Below are positions 36,438 to 46,726 of a stretch of DNA of 64,000 bases, in pieces. A program made the translations under genes and the position numbers. Position 1 is the first letter of the stretch. Each line of letters starts with the position of its first letter. The DNA is from Paraburkholderia antibiotica (GTDB lineage: Bacteria > Pseudomonadota > Gammaproteobacteria > Burkholderiales > Burkholderiaceae), in contig NZ_JABBFZ010000004.1 in NCBI RefSeq assembly GCF_012927125.1, forward strand, positions 1 to 64,000, written 5' to 3'. The notes under the pieces were generated by a model. The model worked only from the letters and a program-made list of their open reading frames with translations, searched no databases and was not told the DNA's origin.

Positions 36438-37778
36438 GTGATCGTACTGAGTCTCTTCTGTCGTGAGGCGCCCGCCAGCCTCGCGAATCATCGGTTTTAC
36501 GCGACGTCGCGCGGCTATCGCCACGAATGGATCGACGCGTCCGCGATGACGGACCAGCTGCAATTGCGCTGCCTGTACAAATACGAGGTCCTGCTCGGCA
36601 CGTTGCGGCGTGCGGGCGACGACGAACTCGTGCTGCTGCTCAGCGAGGATGCGGCGATCGTCGAACCGGTCGCGTTGGACGTGTTGATGCAGGGCCGCGA
36701 CTACCTGCTGGTGACGACGTCCGCGCATCCGCTGCCGCAAACCGACGTGCAGATCTGGCGCAATACGCGAGCCGTTCGCGACAGCGTGCTGCAACTGGTG
36801 AAGCGCTGCCGTCTCGGCGGTACGGCGCTCGAAGCGGAGGCCGGACTGTTCGCCGACTTCGACACGCATCACTTCCTCGAGACGATCGACGACATCTGCC
36901 CGGTCATGCAGACCGGCTACAACTTCGATCCCGCGTGGACCCGCGTGCCGACGTTCGCGGTCAGTATCGACAATATGACTGGCGAGGTGCGCGAAAAGGC
37001 CGCGTGTCCGCGCTTCTCAAACGCGCTGGTCGAGCACCTCAACCGGCACCAGCGCTCGGGTGCGCCGCTGTTTGCGGATTTCATGCCGAGCCGCATTCTG
37101 GCACTCGCGCCGGGCGACGACGCTGCCGCCGGGCGCAGCACTTACAACCCCGGCCATCCGATCGCGCTGATGACGCTCTACACGCCGAATATCGGTGTCT
37201 ATGCGGGCATCGCCGAGCGCAATTTCCGGCGCTATTGCGAACTGCACGGCTACACGCTGTACGTGTATCGCGAGATTCCGCACGAGGTCGGACTGAATGC
37301 CAGCGGCAACTGGTTCAAGCCATGGTTGTTGTACGGCTATATGCAGCATCACGACTGGGTCGTGTGGCTCGATGCGGACGTGCTGATCGGCAATATGCAG
37401 CAGAAACTTGAACCGCTGATGGCAGGCCGCGACACGTTGCTCGCGCACGATGTCGGGCAATGGTCGTTCAATTCGGGCGTGATGGGGTTTCGTCGCACGG
37501 AGCGCAACGCGGCGCTGCTGGATGAGCTGATGCACGAGATCGTGCAGCTGCACGATACGTCGTCCGTCTATGCGAGCAATGGCGACCAGCTGCATTTCAT
37601 CCACGCGCTCGAACGCGCAGGGCTGCTCGACCACGACGCGTTGCTCGACATGGTCACACTCAATACGCCATGGAATTTCCGGCGGCCGGACAGCTTCGCC
37701 GTGCATTACTACGGCATGTGGACGCAGATGCGCGCGCTAATGATGGCGCACGATGAGGCGGGCGGAGTCGAATCCTAG
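36438..37778 (+). CDS. GT34-like (GMA12/MNN10-type) glycosyltransferase
   Basis: A 446-residue protein. The C-terminal 210 residues look like a galactosyl/mannosyltransferase of the GMA12/MNN10 type: IALMTLYTPNIGVYAGIAER, ELHGYTLYVYREIP, NWFKPWLLYGYM, the DxD-type metal/nucleotide-sugar motif VVWLDADVLIGN, and FNSGVMGFRRTERN. The N-terminal 230 residues are unrecognised. The start appears to be GTG at 36438, preceded by AGGG. It is the last gene of the plus-strand adhesin locus. It probably transfers a hexose, perhaps onto the adhesin or an existing glycan. Confidence 0.8.
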   Translation: MIVLSLFCREAPASLANHRFYATSRGYRHEWIDASAMTDQLQLRCLYKYEVLLGTLRRAGDDELVLLLSEDAAIVEPVALDVLMQGRDYLLVTTSAHPLPQTDVQIWRNTRAVRDSVLQLVKRCRLGGTALEAEAGLFADFDTHHFLETIDDICPVMQTGYNFDPAWTRVPTFAVSIDNMTGEVREKAACPRFSNALVEHLNRHQRSGAPLFADFMPSRILALAPGDDAAAGRSTYNPGHPIALMTLYTPNIGVYAGIAERNFRRYCELHGYTLYVYREIPHEVGLNASGNWFKPWLLYGYMQHHDWVVWLDADVLIGNMQQKLEPLMAGRDTLLAHDVGQWSFNSGVMGFRRTERNAALLDELMHEIVQLHDTSSVYASNGDQLHFIHALERAGLLDHDALLDMVTLNTPWNFRRPDSFAVHYYGMWTQMRALMMAHDEAGGVES

Positions 37779-37896
37779 CGGCGGTTCGGCGCGTTGGTTC
37801 GCCGCACGGGCGGCCGAAGCATCGATCGGGCTTTATTGTCCGCAATGGGCAAACCGTCCGCCGGATGGCGCCCCTTTTTTACAGCATACGCTTCTA

Positions 37897-37916
37897 TACT
37901 GTATGAATATACAGTA
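37897..37916. promoter_or_regulatory. Perfect LexA (SOS) box
   Basis: TACTGTATGAATATACAGTA matches the CTGT-N8-ACAG LexA consensus with complete CTGT/ACAG arms and flanking TA symmetry. It lies 69 bp upstream of the 2H-phosphoesterase start codon and no other gene starts nearby, so LexA control of that gene is the natural reading. Confidence 0.85.
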
Positions 37917-37985
37917 TCATCGTTGGAAAGGGCTGACCGCGCGGCGGTGTGCGGATCGGCAAAACCAGCGAAGGAACGAGGCACG

Positions 37986-38573
37986 ATGCCTGAACAACTG
38001 TGGCTGCCCGGGCTCGAGGCGCCGCCTGCGCTTACGGACGGGCTCTTTTTCGCGGTCTATCCCGACAGCAACACGGCGGCCGGCATCGCGAAGTTCGCGC
38101 AGCGCTTGTGCGCCGAGGCGCGCGTGCGCAGCAAGCCGCTTGCGGCAAACCGTTTGCACGTGACGCTGCGCCACCTGGGAAATTTTGCAGGCGGCCTGCC
38201 GGAAGACTATGTCGCTGCGGCGACGCGGGCCGCCGCGGCGGTCAGCATGGCGCCGTTTACGGTTGAGTTCGACGCGGTTACGAGCTTTGCGAAAAAGCCC
38301 CGACCTGGGCCCGCGGTCATGGTCGGAGAAGACGGCGTGCTCGGCTTGCATGCGCTTCACGATGCATTGGAGGCGGCGCTAAAGGACGTCGGTATTGCGC
38401 CTAACGCGCGTTTCACGCCGCACGTCACGCTCGCCTATGGGATGCCGTGGGCCGAGCGTCGGCCTGCCGAGTCGGCGTGCTGGAACGTGCGGGAGTTTGC
38501 GCTGATCCATAGTCTGGTCGGGCGGACCAAACATAGCGTGCTGGCGCGCTGGCCTTTGGTGGGGACGGCGTGA
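37986..38573 (+). CDS. thpR: 2H phosphoesterase (RNA 2',3'-cyclic phosphodiesterase, ThpR/LigT-like)
   Basis: A 195-residue protein with the two HxT motifs of the 2H phosphoesterase fold: HVTLRHLG near residue 58 and HVTLAYG near residue 144. Family members open 2',3'-cyclic phosphates at RNA ends and can ligate 2'-5' RNA. The N-terminus EQLWLPGLE resembles a sliding-clamp-binding QLxLF-type peptide, an unusual addition. The ATG at 37986 is chosen because the upstream open frame has no family match. The LexA box upstream suggests induction by DNA damage. Confidence 0.85.
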   Translation: MPEQLWLPGLEAPPALTDGLFFAVYPDSNTAAGIAKFAQRLCAEARVRSKPLAANRLHVTLRHLGNFAGGLPEDYVAAATRAAAAVSMAPFTVEFDAVTSFAKKPRPGPAVMVGEDGVLGLHALHDALEAALKDVGIAPNARFTPHVTLAYGMPWAERRPAESACWNVREFALIHSLVGRTKHSVLARWPLVGTA

Positions 38574-38680
38574 CGGAGAGGCCGCGTTGCATCCGCGCCG
38601 GCCTTCCTGCCGTTGCCAGCGTGTGCCCGTTACTGTGGTGAGCGTGCTCGGGTGAGCGTGTCCTCACCGGTACGTGGCCG

Positions 38681-38917
38681 CTAGAACCGCACGCTGGTTC
38701 CGCAGCCGGCGGCAAAGGCGCCGCCACTTGCGCCCGCGCCGGCGCAGAACACCCCGCAGCCGGAGAGCAGTGCTGCGGCCGCCAGGGCCGCCAGCGTTGC
38801 ACGCAGACCCGCGCCGAACACGCGCGAGCCGGGTCGTTGCAGCGCGTGCCCGGCGAAAGTCCGACGAGGATTCGATGCGCTTGGGGCGCGGCATCGGTCG
38901 TTGGTTGGGAATGACAT
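38681..38917 (-). CDS. Small cysteine- and glycine-rich lipoprotein
   Basis: The minus strand encodes LAALAAAALLSGCGVFCAGA followed by a Gly-rich tail and CGTSVRF. This pattern (signal peptide, lipobox LSGC, Cys-rich Gly-rich mature part ending in RF) is familiar from short lipoproteins in Burkholderiaceae. The start is uncertain: the ATG at 38917 gives an overly long N-region, and a GTG at 38821 would fit the signal peptide better. Function unknown. Confidence 0.6.
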   Translation of the reverse strand: MSFPTNDRCRAPSASNPRRTFAGHALQRPGSRVFGAGLRATLAALAAAALLSGCGVFCAGAGASGGAFAAGCGTSVRF

Positions 38918-39153
38918 GAGGGTGCGTGGTGATGGAGGAAATTCGGTAACGGTACAACAGCCTGCAAGTTGCCGGGCGTGGCGTGCGCAAAGCGTCAGGT
39001 TTGCTGCGCAACCGGATGATTTACTCTAGTCCATGGCGGGACGCCGTCAAATGCGCAAAAGCCAGTAGGGCGGCGCTTTCGGGGCGGTGCGCGGTGCTGA
39101 ACGCTCGTGCGCTCCCTGATAGAATGCACGGGCCGCAACGTAGTGGATTGCAG

Positions 39154-40601
<1,448 letters not shown>

Positions 40602-40627
40602 AACAACCACTTCCAACGGGTCCTGCC

Positions 40628-41554
40628 ATGACCGCTCATCGCACCATCGAACTGATCGCGCCGTCCGGTTATCCGCATGATCCCGAGGTGTTGCATCGCG
40701 CGTTGCATCGGCTGCGGGCGCAAGGACATCGCGTCGACGGCGAGGCGGCAGCGTGGCGGCGCTTTCAACGCTTCGCCGGCACCGACGGCGAGCGCGCGGC
40801 CGATCTGAACCGGCTCGCCGATCCGTCGCGCGATCTGCCCGACGTGGTGCTCGCCGTGCGCGGCGGCTACGGCGCGGTGCGGATCCTGCACGGTCTCGAT
40901 TACGAAGGACTGCAGCGGCGCCTCGCCGATCAGCCGATCGCGCTGGTCGGCCATAGCGACTTCACCGCGATCCAGATGGCGCTGCTCGCGCGCGCCGGCG
41001 TGAAGACCTTCGGCGGTCCGATGCTGATGAGCGATTTCGGCGCCGAGGAGCCGAGCGAGTTCACGATGCATCACTTCTGGTCGGCGCTGACGAAGCCGAC
41101 CATGACGGTGACGGGCCACACGCCGCAGACGCAGAGCGTCGACGTTTCCGGCATGCTGTGGGGCGGCAATCTGGCGGTGCTGGCGTCGCTGGTTGGCACG
41201 CCGTATATGCCGCCGGTGCAGGGCGGCATCCTGTTTCTCGAAGACGTCAACGAGCAGCCGTTCCGGATCGAGCGGATGATCTATCAGTTGCATCTGGCCG
41301 GCATTCTTGCGCAGCAGCAGGCGCTCGTGCTCGGCGATTTCTCGGGCGGCAAACAGTACGACTACGACAACGGCTATGACCTGCACTCGGTGATCGAGCA
41401 GGTGCGCGCGCTGATCGGTATTCCGGTCATTACGGGACTGCAGTTCGGGCACATCCATAACATGCTGACGCTGCCGGTCGGCGCCGATGCGCATCTGGTC
41501 GCCAACGCACATGGATTCAGGATGACGTTGTCGGGTTATCCGTGTCTGGCGTGA
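40628..41554 (+). CDS. ldcA: LD-carboxypeptidase (peptidase family S66)
   Basis: This cytoplasmic enzyme trims the terminal D-alanine from murein tetrapeptides during cell-wall recycling. The 308-residue protein has the S66 catalytic set: Ser110 in LVGHSD, Glu205 in LFLEDVNE and a His near 275-277 in QFGHIHN. The start ELIAPSGYP is the family N-terminus. It follows tadA by 26 bp on the same strand and a terminator follows it, so it ends the DUF1992-tadA operon. Confidence 0.92.
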   Translation: MTAHRTIELIAPSGYPHDPEVLHRALHRLRAQGHRVDGEAAAWRRFQRFAGTDGERAADLNRLADPSRDLPDVVLAVRGGYGAVRILHGLDYEGLQRRLADQPIALVGHSDFTAIQMALLARAGVKTFGGPMLMSDFGAEEPSEFTMHHFWSALTKPTMTVTGHTPQTQSVDVSGMLWGGNLAVLASLVGTPYMPPVQGGILFLEDVNEQPFRIERMIYQLHLAGILAQQQALVLGDFSGGKQYDYDNGYDLHSVIEQVRALIGIPVITGLQFGHIHNMLTLPVGADAHLVANAHGFRMTLSGYPCLA

Positions 41555-41582
41555 TTCGGGTGGCACAGACGGGTAGGGTAGG

Positions 41583-41608
41583 AGCGGGCGGTTCGCCCGC
41601 TTTCTTTT
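41583..41608 (+). terminator. Rho-independent terminator after ldcA
   Basis: An 8-bp GC-rich stem (AGCGGGCG / CGCCCGCT) with a GTT loop is followed by TTCTTTTT, 28 bp after the LD-carboxypeptidase stop codon. Confidence 0.85.
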
Positions 41609-41678
41609 TGACCTGTAAAACGCAACTAACGGCCCTTGCTTTTCCCGTCCCTCCCTCACACCCCCATCGATGTTTTCA

Positions 41679-41696
41679 GTTTTTGTTGACAAAAAC
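41679..41696. promoter_or_regulatory. Palindromic operator, upstream copy (GTTTTTGT-TG-ACAAAAAC)
   Basis: A perfect 8-bp inverted repeat around a TG spacer, sharing the core TTGTTGACAA with the operator at 41817-41842. It lies about 180 bp upstream of the GntR gene. Two matching sites 142 bp apart fit a looping GntR regulator. Confidence 0.7.
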
Positions 41697-41816
41697 CGGC
41701 CTGCAATAAAGGGCCGAAGAGGTTTCAATCGAGGTAACATTCCTGTCGGATGGCCGTGCTGCAAGGATTTGCGAGTTTCTTGACCCACCCATCAGACCGA
41801 AAGTGTCAAAAATCTC

Positions 41817-41842
41817 CACAAAAATTGTTGACAATTTTTGTG
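41817..41842. promoter_or_regulatory. Palindromic operator, promoter-proximal copy
   Basis: A perfect 12-bp inverted repeat (arms CACAAAAATTGT and ACAATTTTTGTG) around a TG spacer, 37 bp upstream of the GntR start codon. It is the strongest palindrome of the intergenic region and very probably the binding site by which the regulator controls its own gene. Confidence 0.75.
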
Positions 41843-41879
41843 TCGATCCTATGATGACCAACATACCGAGACGCACATC

Positions 41880-42581
41880 ATGTCCGACACCGATTCTGCC
41901 GCGAACAGTTCGAAACCCGAAGCGATTGCCGAACGTATCCGTGCCGCGATCCTCGAGCATCGGCTGGCCCCCGGAGCGAAGCTGACCGAAGCTCAGTTAT
42001 GCGAAGTATTTGGCGTGAAGCGTGGACCGATCCGCCAGGCGTTGTCGCAACTGGCGGGCGAACGACTCGTCGATCTCGAGCCGAATCGCGGCGCGTTCGT
42101 CGCGAGTCCATCGCTGCAGGAGGTGCACGAGGTGTTCGAAATGCGCCGCATCATCGAGCTGGCCGTCGTCGAGAAGATCTGTAACGGACACGGCATGCGG
42201 CGTCTGAAGAACATCGGCGGCATGATCGGCCGCGAACGCAAGGCGTTCGAAACGCGGGATTTTCCGGCGTGGATCCGCTTGTCGGGCGAGTTTCACACCG
42301 AGCTTGCGAGCCTGACCGGCAACATGGTGTTGTGCGATTGTCTGAATGGACTGGTGGCGCGCTCCACGTTGATTTCCGCGTTGTACGAGTCGCTCGGACG
42401 CAGCCCGTGCTCGTTCGAGGACCACGAAGCGATTCTCGCCGCGCTCGACGCTGGCGATGCGAAAGAGGCGACGGCGCTGATGGCGCGTCATCTGCAAAGC
42501 GTCGAGTTGAAGATGCTGGAGCGCCCCGCGCGCGGGGCAGCGGATCTGCACGAAGTATTCGGCGCATTGGCGTCGAAATAA
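41880..42581 (+). CDS. GntR-family regulator (FCD/FadR type) of the ureide cluster
   Basis: A 233-residue repressor-type protein with a winged helix (KLTEAQLCEVFGVKRGPIRQ near residues 38-57) and an FCD ligand-binding domain whose metal-site histidines are suggested by GEFHTELASLTGN, EDHEAILAAL and ARHLQSVE. The ATG at 41880 is used because the earlier in-frame start at 41838 lies on the operator. It heads the purine/ureide gene cluster in the same direction and probably responds to allantoin or a related ureide; that ligand is inference. Confidence 0.88.
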   Translation: MSDTDSAANSSKPEAIAERIRAAILEHRLAPGAKLTEAQLCEVFGVKRGPIRQALSQLAGERLVDLEPNRGAFVASPSLQEVHEVFEMRRIIELAVVEKICNGHGMRRLKNIGGMIGRERKAFETRDFPAWIRLSGEFHTELASLTGNMVLCDCLNGLVARSTLISALYESLGRSPCSFEDHEAILAALDAGDAKEATALMARHLQSVELKMLERPARGAADLHEVFGALASK

Positions 42582-42951
42582 ACGCCCGCGAAACGTCCAC
42601 GCAGGCAGCCGGAGTGGCTCCACTCCGGGCCGACGCAGGTGGCCGGCGAGCGCCCGTTCGTGGTGCGCGCCGCACTGAATTGAACTGACCATATCACGCA
42701 AGGCAAGGCCGCACTCCCGCGAGTGCAGCCGGCCCGACCACGCACGTTCGTCGCCAGCCGGTGGATTTCGCGCAGTGACCGCGCAGTGACAGAGTAGTGA
42801 CGCATCGCCGGAAGTCCGCGGCGGCCGCCGATGCGACAAGCACAAGTACCTCAGTACGGAGACACCCGCGGCTCGGCCAAAACGCATGGCGCCGACTTCT
42901 TCGCCCGCACGCAGGGCGGCAAGCGAGCGACTGGCATGGCCGATGCAATGT

Positions 42952-42971
42952 CCGTCGATGTTTATCGACGG
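42952..42971 (+). promoter_or_regulatory. Stem-loop just before the NCS1 permease ribosome-binding site
   Basis: A perfect 8-bp inverted repeat (CCGTCGAT-GTTT-ATCGACGG) ends 9 bp before the AAAGGAGG ribosome-binding site of the permease gene. It may act as an RNA hairpin affecting translation or as a protein operator. It differs from the GntR-type operators. Confidence 0.5.
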
Positions 42972-42992
42972 TCCCCATCCAAAGGAGGAATC

Positions 42993-44492
42993 ATGGCTCA
43001 GTTCAGTGCAGCGTCAGGCAGTCACTCACTCTCTACCTATCCGGACGGTACCGCGCAGCCGGACCCATCCGCGCCAGCCGATGCGTCGATGCCGGCCGGC
43101 TACAGCGAACGGCTCTACAACGAAGACCTCGCGCCGCTACGCGCGCAGAACTGGACCGCGTACAACATCTTCGCGTTCTGGATGTCCGACGTGCACAGCG
43201 TCGGCGGCTACGTGTTCGCGGGCAGCCTGTTTGCGCTCGGTCTGACGAGCTGGCAGGTGCTGGTGTCGCTGCTCGTCGGCATCACGATCGTCAACGTGCT
43301 GTGCAACCTGATCGCGAAGCCGAGCCAACTGAACGGCGTCCCGTATCCGGTCGCTTGCCGGGCGACCTTCGGTGTGCTCGGCGCGAATCTTCCCGCGGTG
43401 ATTCGCGGCCTGATCGCGGTCGCGTGGTACGGCATTCAGACCTATCTGGCGTCGAGCGCGCTCGTGATCGTCGTGCTGAAGTTCGTGCCGCAGTTGTTGC
43501 CCTATGCGGACGTGCATCGGCATGGACTGTTCGGTCTGTCGACGCTCGGCTGGGCCGGCTTCATGCTGCTGTGGGTGCTGCAGGCGCTGGTGTTCTGGCA
43601 CGGCATGGAGACGATCAAGAAGTTCATCGACTTCGCCGGTCCCGCCGTCTATGTGGTGATGTTCATTCTCGCCGGCTACATGGTGTATCGCGCGGGGTGG
43701 CGCAACATCGGCATCAATCTCGGCGGCGTCAAATATCACGGCATGGAAGTGGTGCCGGTGATGATCACGGCGATCTCGCTGGTGGTGTCGTACTTCTCGG
43801 GACCGATGCTGAATTTCGGTGACTTCTCGCGCTACGGCAAGAGTTTTCGCAGCGTCAAGCGCGGCAACTTCTGGGGACTGCCGGTCAACTTCCTCGCGTT
43901 CTCGCTCGTCACGGTCATCACGACCGCGGCCACGCTGCCGGTATTCGGCGAACTGATCACCGATCCGGTCGAAACGGTAGGGCGCATCGACTATCCGATG
44001 GCCGTGATTCTCGGCGCGCTGACCTTCACGATCGCGACGATCGGCATCAACATCGTCGCAAACTTCGTGTCGCCGGCATTCGATTTCTCGAACGTCGCGC
44101 CGCGCCTGATCAGCTGGCGCATGGGCGGCATGCTCGCGGCCGTCGCTTCGGTGTTCATCACGCCGTGGAACCTGTTCAACAATCCGGCCGTGATTCACTA
44201 CACGCTCGACGTGCTCGGCAGTTTCATCGGACCTTTGTACGGTGTCCTGATCGTCGACTTTTATCTCGTGAAGCGCCAGAAGATCGTGCTCGATGACCTG
44301 TACACGGTCGCACCGAGCGGCACGTACTGGTATCGCAACGGCGTCAACTATCGTGCGGTGGCCGCGTTGCTGCCGGCCGCGCTGATCGCGGTGATCTGCG
44401 TGATGGTGCCGGGGCTCGACGGCTGCGCGAACTTTTCGTGGTTCATCGGCGCGGGGCTTGCGGCGTTGTTCTATCGGCTGCTGGTCCGCTGA
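42993..44492 (+). CDS. NCS1-family nucleobase/allantoin:cation symporter
   Basis: A 499-residue, 12-helix symporter of the NCS1 family. The family block (RAQNWTAYNIFAFWMSDVHS) lies near residue 50, and GVPYPVACRATFGVLGANLP and GPMLNFGDFSRYGKSF are also diagnostic. NCS1 proteins import uracil, hydantoin, cytosine or allantoin. The AAAGGAGG signal fixes the ATG at 42993; the upstream frame is noncoding. Its position before the racemase and allantoinase genes points to allantoin or a hydantoin as substrate. Confidence 0.88.
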   Translation: MAQFSAASGSHSLSTYPDGTAQPDPSAPADASMPAGYSERLYNEDLAPLRAQNWTAYNIFAFWMSDVHSVGGYVFAGSLFALGLTSWQVLVSLLVGITIVNVLCNLIAKPSQLNGVPYPVACRATFGVLGANLPAVIRGLIAVAWYGIQTYLASSALVIVVLKFVPQLLPYADVHRHGLFGLSTLGWAGFMLLWVLQALVFWHGMETIKKFIDFAGPAVYVVMFILAGYMVYRAGWRNIGINLGGVKYHGMEVVPVMITAISLVVSYFSGPMLNFGDFSRYGKSFRSVKRGNFWGLPVNFLAFSLVTVITTAATLPVFGELITDPVETVGRIDYPMAVILGALTFTIATIGINIVANFVSPAFDFSNVAPRLISWRMGGMLAAVASVFITPWNLFNNPAVIHYTLDVLGSFIGPLYGVLIVDFYLVKRQKIVLDDLYTVAPSGTYWYRNGVNYRAVAALLPAALIAVICVMVPGLDGCANFSWFIGAGLAALFYRLLVR

Positions 44493-44571
44493 GTCGTACC
44501 GGGTTATCGCTGGCGCGCGCCAGTCTTTGCCGGCTTTGGCCGCAGCAATCGGCAGTCGAACAGGAGTTGCC

Positions 44572-45360
44572 ATGCGTATCAAACTCATCAATCCGAACAC
44601 GACGCGTCGCATGACCGACGCGATGGGACGCTGCGCGCGCGAAGTCGCCGCGCCCGGCACCGAAGTGATCGCCGTCAATCCGACGATGGGGCCGCCGTCG
44701 ATCGAAGGCTATTACGACGAGGCGCTCGCGACGCCGGGTTTGCTCGCCGAAGTCGCGGCGGGCGAGCGGGACGGCTACGACGGCTACGTGATCGCCTGCT
44801 TCGGCGATCCGGGGCTGTATGCCGCCCGCGAGCTGGCACGCGGTCCGGTGATCGGCATCGCCGAGGCGGCGATGCATGCGGCGAGCGTGCTCGCGCCGGG
44901 CTTCTCGGTCGTGACGACGCTTGCGCGCACGTGTGGCATGGCCTGGCATCTGGCCGAGCGCTACGGCATGAAGCGTTTCTGCCGCAACGTGCGGGCAACC
45001 GATGTCGCCGTGCTCGAACTCGACAAGCCGGGCTCGGCCGCGCGCCGTCTTATCCTCGACGAATGTCGGCGTGCGCTGGACGAGGACGGCGCGGAGGCGA
45101 TCGTGCTCGGCTGCGCGGGCATGGTCGAACTGTGCGCGGAGCTCGAGGACGCGCTCGGCGCACCGGTGATCGAGGGCGTGACCGCGGCGGTGAAATGGAC
45201 CGAGGCGCTGGTCGCGCTGCGGCTCGCGACGGCCAAGCGCGGCGACTACGCGCGGCCGCTCGCGAAGCGCTACGACGGCGCGCTGGCGTCGTTCAGCCCC
45301 GGCGGCCCCGAGCCGGTCGCGGAGCCGCTCGGCGGGCTGGTTGCCGAACAGGGGTACTGA
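44572..45360 (+). CDS. Hydantoin/allantoin racemase (Asp/Glu racemase family)
   Basis: A 262-residue protein with the N-terminus of hydantoin racemases (MRIKLINPNTTRRMTDAM) and the two catalytic cysteines in VIACFGDPGL and VLGCAGMVEL. The context with puuE, uraD and alc argues for racemising allantoin, since the (S)- and (R)-forms are used unequally downstream. The start at 44572 follows AGGAG. It lies 79 bp after the permease. Confidence 0.87.
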   Translation: MRIKLINPNTTRRMTDAMGRCAREVAAPGTEVIAVNPTMGPPSIEGYYDEALATPGLLAEVAAGERDGYDGYVIACFGDPGLYAARELARGPVIGIAEAAMHAASVLAPGFSVVTTLARTCGMAWHLAERYGMKRFCRNVRATDVAVLELDKPGSAARRLILDECRRALDEDGAEAIVLGCAGMVELCAELEDALGAPVIEGVTAAVKWTEALVALRLATAKRGDYARPLAKRYDGALASFSPGGPEPVAEPLGGLVAEQGY

Positions 45361-45775
45361 GGTGGGAGTACTGAGCCGGAGTGACTGCCCAACAACCTGA
45401 CAACCGACGCGGATCGCCGTGCGTGGACACACCATGCGCGGCATTCGAGCGGGATGGCGTTGCCATATTGCGGGTAAACACGGAATCCGCGGCCACGCAC
45501 ATACATTCCGCGTAACACGCACTATCTGTACCGCTGTATGGGCGCACCGGGGTGTTTTCGCTACACTGGCTCAACTCGGCGGGGTTGCTTCGGCGGGCGC
45601 CGAAGCCGCTGTCCGGGCGATGTCAGGCGCGAAATCCGCCGGCCATCGCCAGCGCGTTTCAAGCCGTGGCTGTCCACGTCGCGAACGTGCAAAACGCGTG
45701 GACCGCGCGAGCTTCAAATGAATTCCCGGTCCCATCCGATTCTGTCCGGTTCTGCCATAACGCATCCGTCAAACC
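45361..45775. other. Intergenic stretch between racemase and puuE
   Basis: About 415 bp with short GC-rich open frames on both strands but no recognisable gene, terminator or repeat. It may hold a separate promoter for the puuE-uraD-alc-allA genes. Confidence 0.45.
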
Positions 45776-46726
45776 ATGCCATTCGACCCGAACTACCCAC
45801 GCGATCTGATCGGCTACGGCCGCCACCCGGTGCAGGCGAACTGGCCCGGGCGAGCGCGCATCGCGGTGCAATTCGTCCTGAACTACGAAGAGGGCGGCGA
45901 AAACTGCGTGCTGCACGGCGATCCTGCTTCGGAGCAGTTTCTGTCGGAGATCGTCGGCGCGGCGGCCTATCCGGCGCGTCATATGAGCATGGAGTCGATC
46001 TACGAATACGGGTCGCGCGCGGGCGTGTGGCGCATCCTGCGCGAATTCGAAAAGCGTGACCTGCCGCTGACGGTGTTCGGCGTCGGCATGGCGATCGAAC
46101 GGCATCCGGAAGTCGCGCAGGCGTTCGTCGAACTCGGACATGAGATCGCGTGCCACGGCTATCGCTGGATTCACTATCAGGACATGACGCCGGAGAAAGA
46201 GGCGGAGCATATGCGTCTCGGTATGGAGGCGATCGAGCGCGTGACCGGCGTGCGGCCGCTCGGCTGGTACACCGGCCGCGACAGCCCGAACACGCATCGC
46301 CTCGTCGCCGAATACGGCGGCTTCCTGTACGACTCCGATTACTACGGCGACGACCTGCCGTTCTGGATGGACGTCGAGGTAACGGGCGGCAAGCGCGTGC
46401 CGCAACTGATCGTGCCGTACACGCTCGACACCAACGACATGCGCTTCGCCACTCCGCAAGGCTTCAATACCGCGGACCACTTCTTCACCTACCTGCGCGA
46501 CGCGTTCGACGTGCTGTACGAAGAGGGCGACGAGGTACCGAAGATGCTGTCGATCGGCATGCACTGCCGGCTGCTCGGGCGGCCGGGGCGTTTTCGCGCG
46601 CTGCAGCGTTTTCTCGATCACATCGAGCAGTACGATCGTGTGTGGGTGTCGCGGCGCGTCGACATCGCGAGACACTGGCACGACACTCATCCTTACCAAC
46701 CAGACAACCGCGAGGCTGCGGCATGA
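45776..46726 (+). CDS. puuE: Allantoinase PuuE (polysaccharide-deacetylase-fold)
   Basis: A 316-residue protein of the PuuE type, a metal-light allantoinase unrelated to the amidohydrolase AllB, which opens allantoin to allantoate. Diagnostic segments are MPFDPNYPRDLIGYGRHPV, NYEEGGENCVLHGD, the fold motif IACHGYRWIHYQDM, and GWYTGRDSPNTHRL. It overlaps uraD by ATGA. The start is at the family N-terminus although its ribosome-binding site is weak. Confidence 0.94.
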   Translation: MPFDPNYPRDLIGYGRHPVQANWPGRARIAVQFVLNYEEGGENCVLHGDPASEQFLSEIVGAAAYPARHMSMESIYEYGSRAGVWRILREFEKRDLPLTVFGVGMAIERHPEVAQAFVELGHEIACHGYRWIHYQDMTPEKEAEHMRLGMEAIERVTGVRPLGWYTGRDSPNTHRLVAEYGGFLYDSDYYGDDLPFWMDVEVTGGKRVPQLIVPYTLDTNDMRFATPQGFNTADHFFTYLRDAFDVLYEEGDEVPKMLSIGMHCRLLGRPGRFRALQRFLDHIEQYDRVWVSRRVDIARHWHDTHPYQPDNREAAA

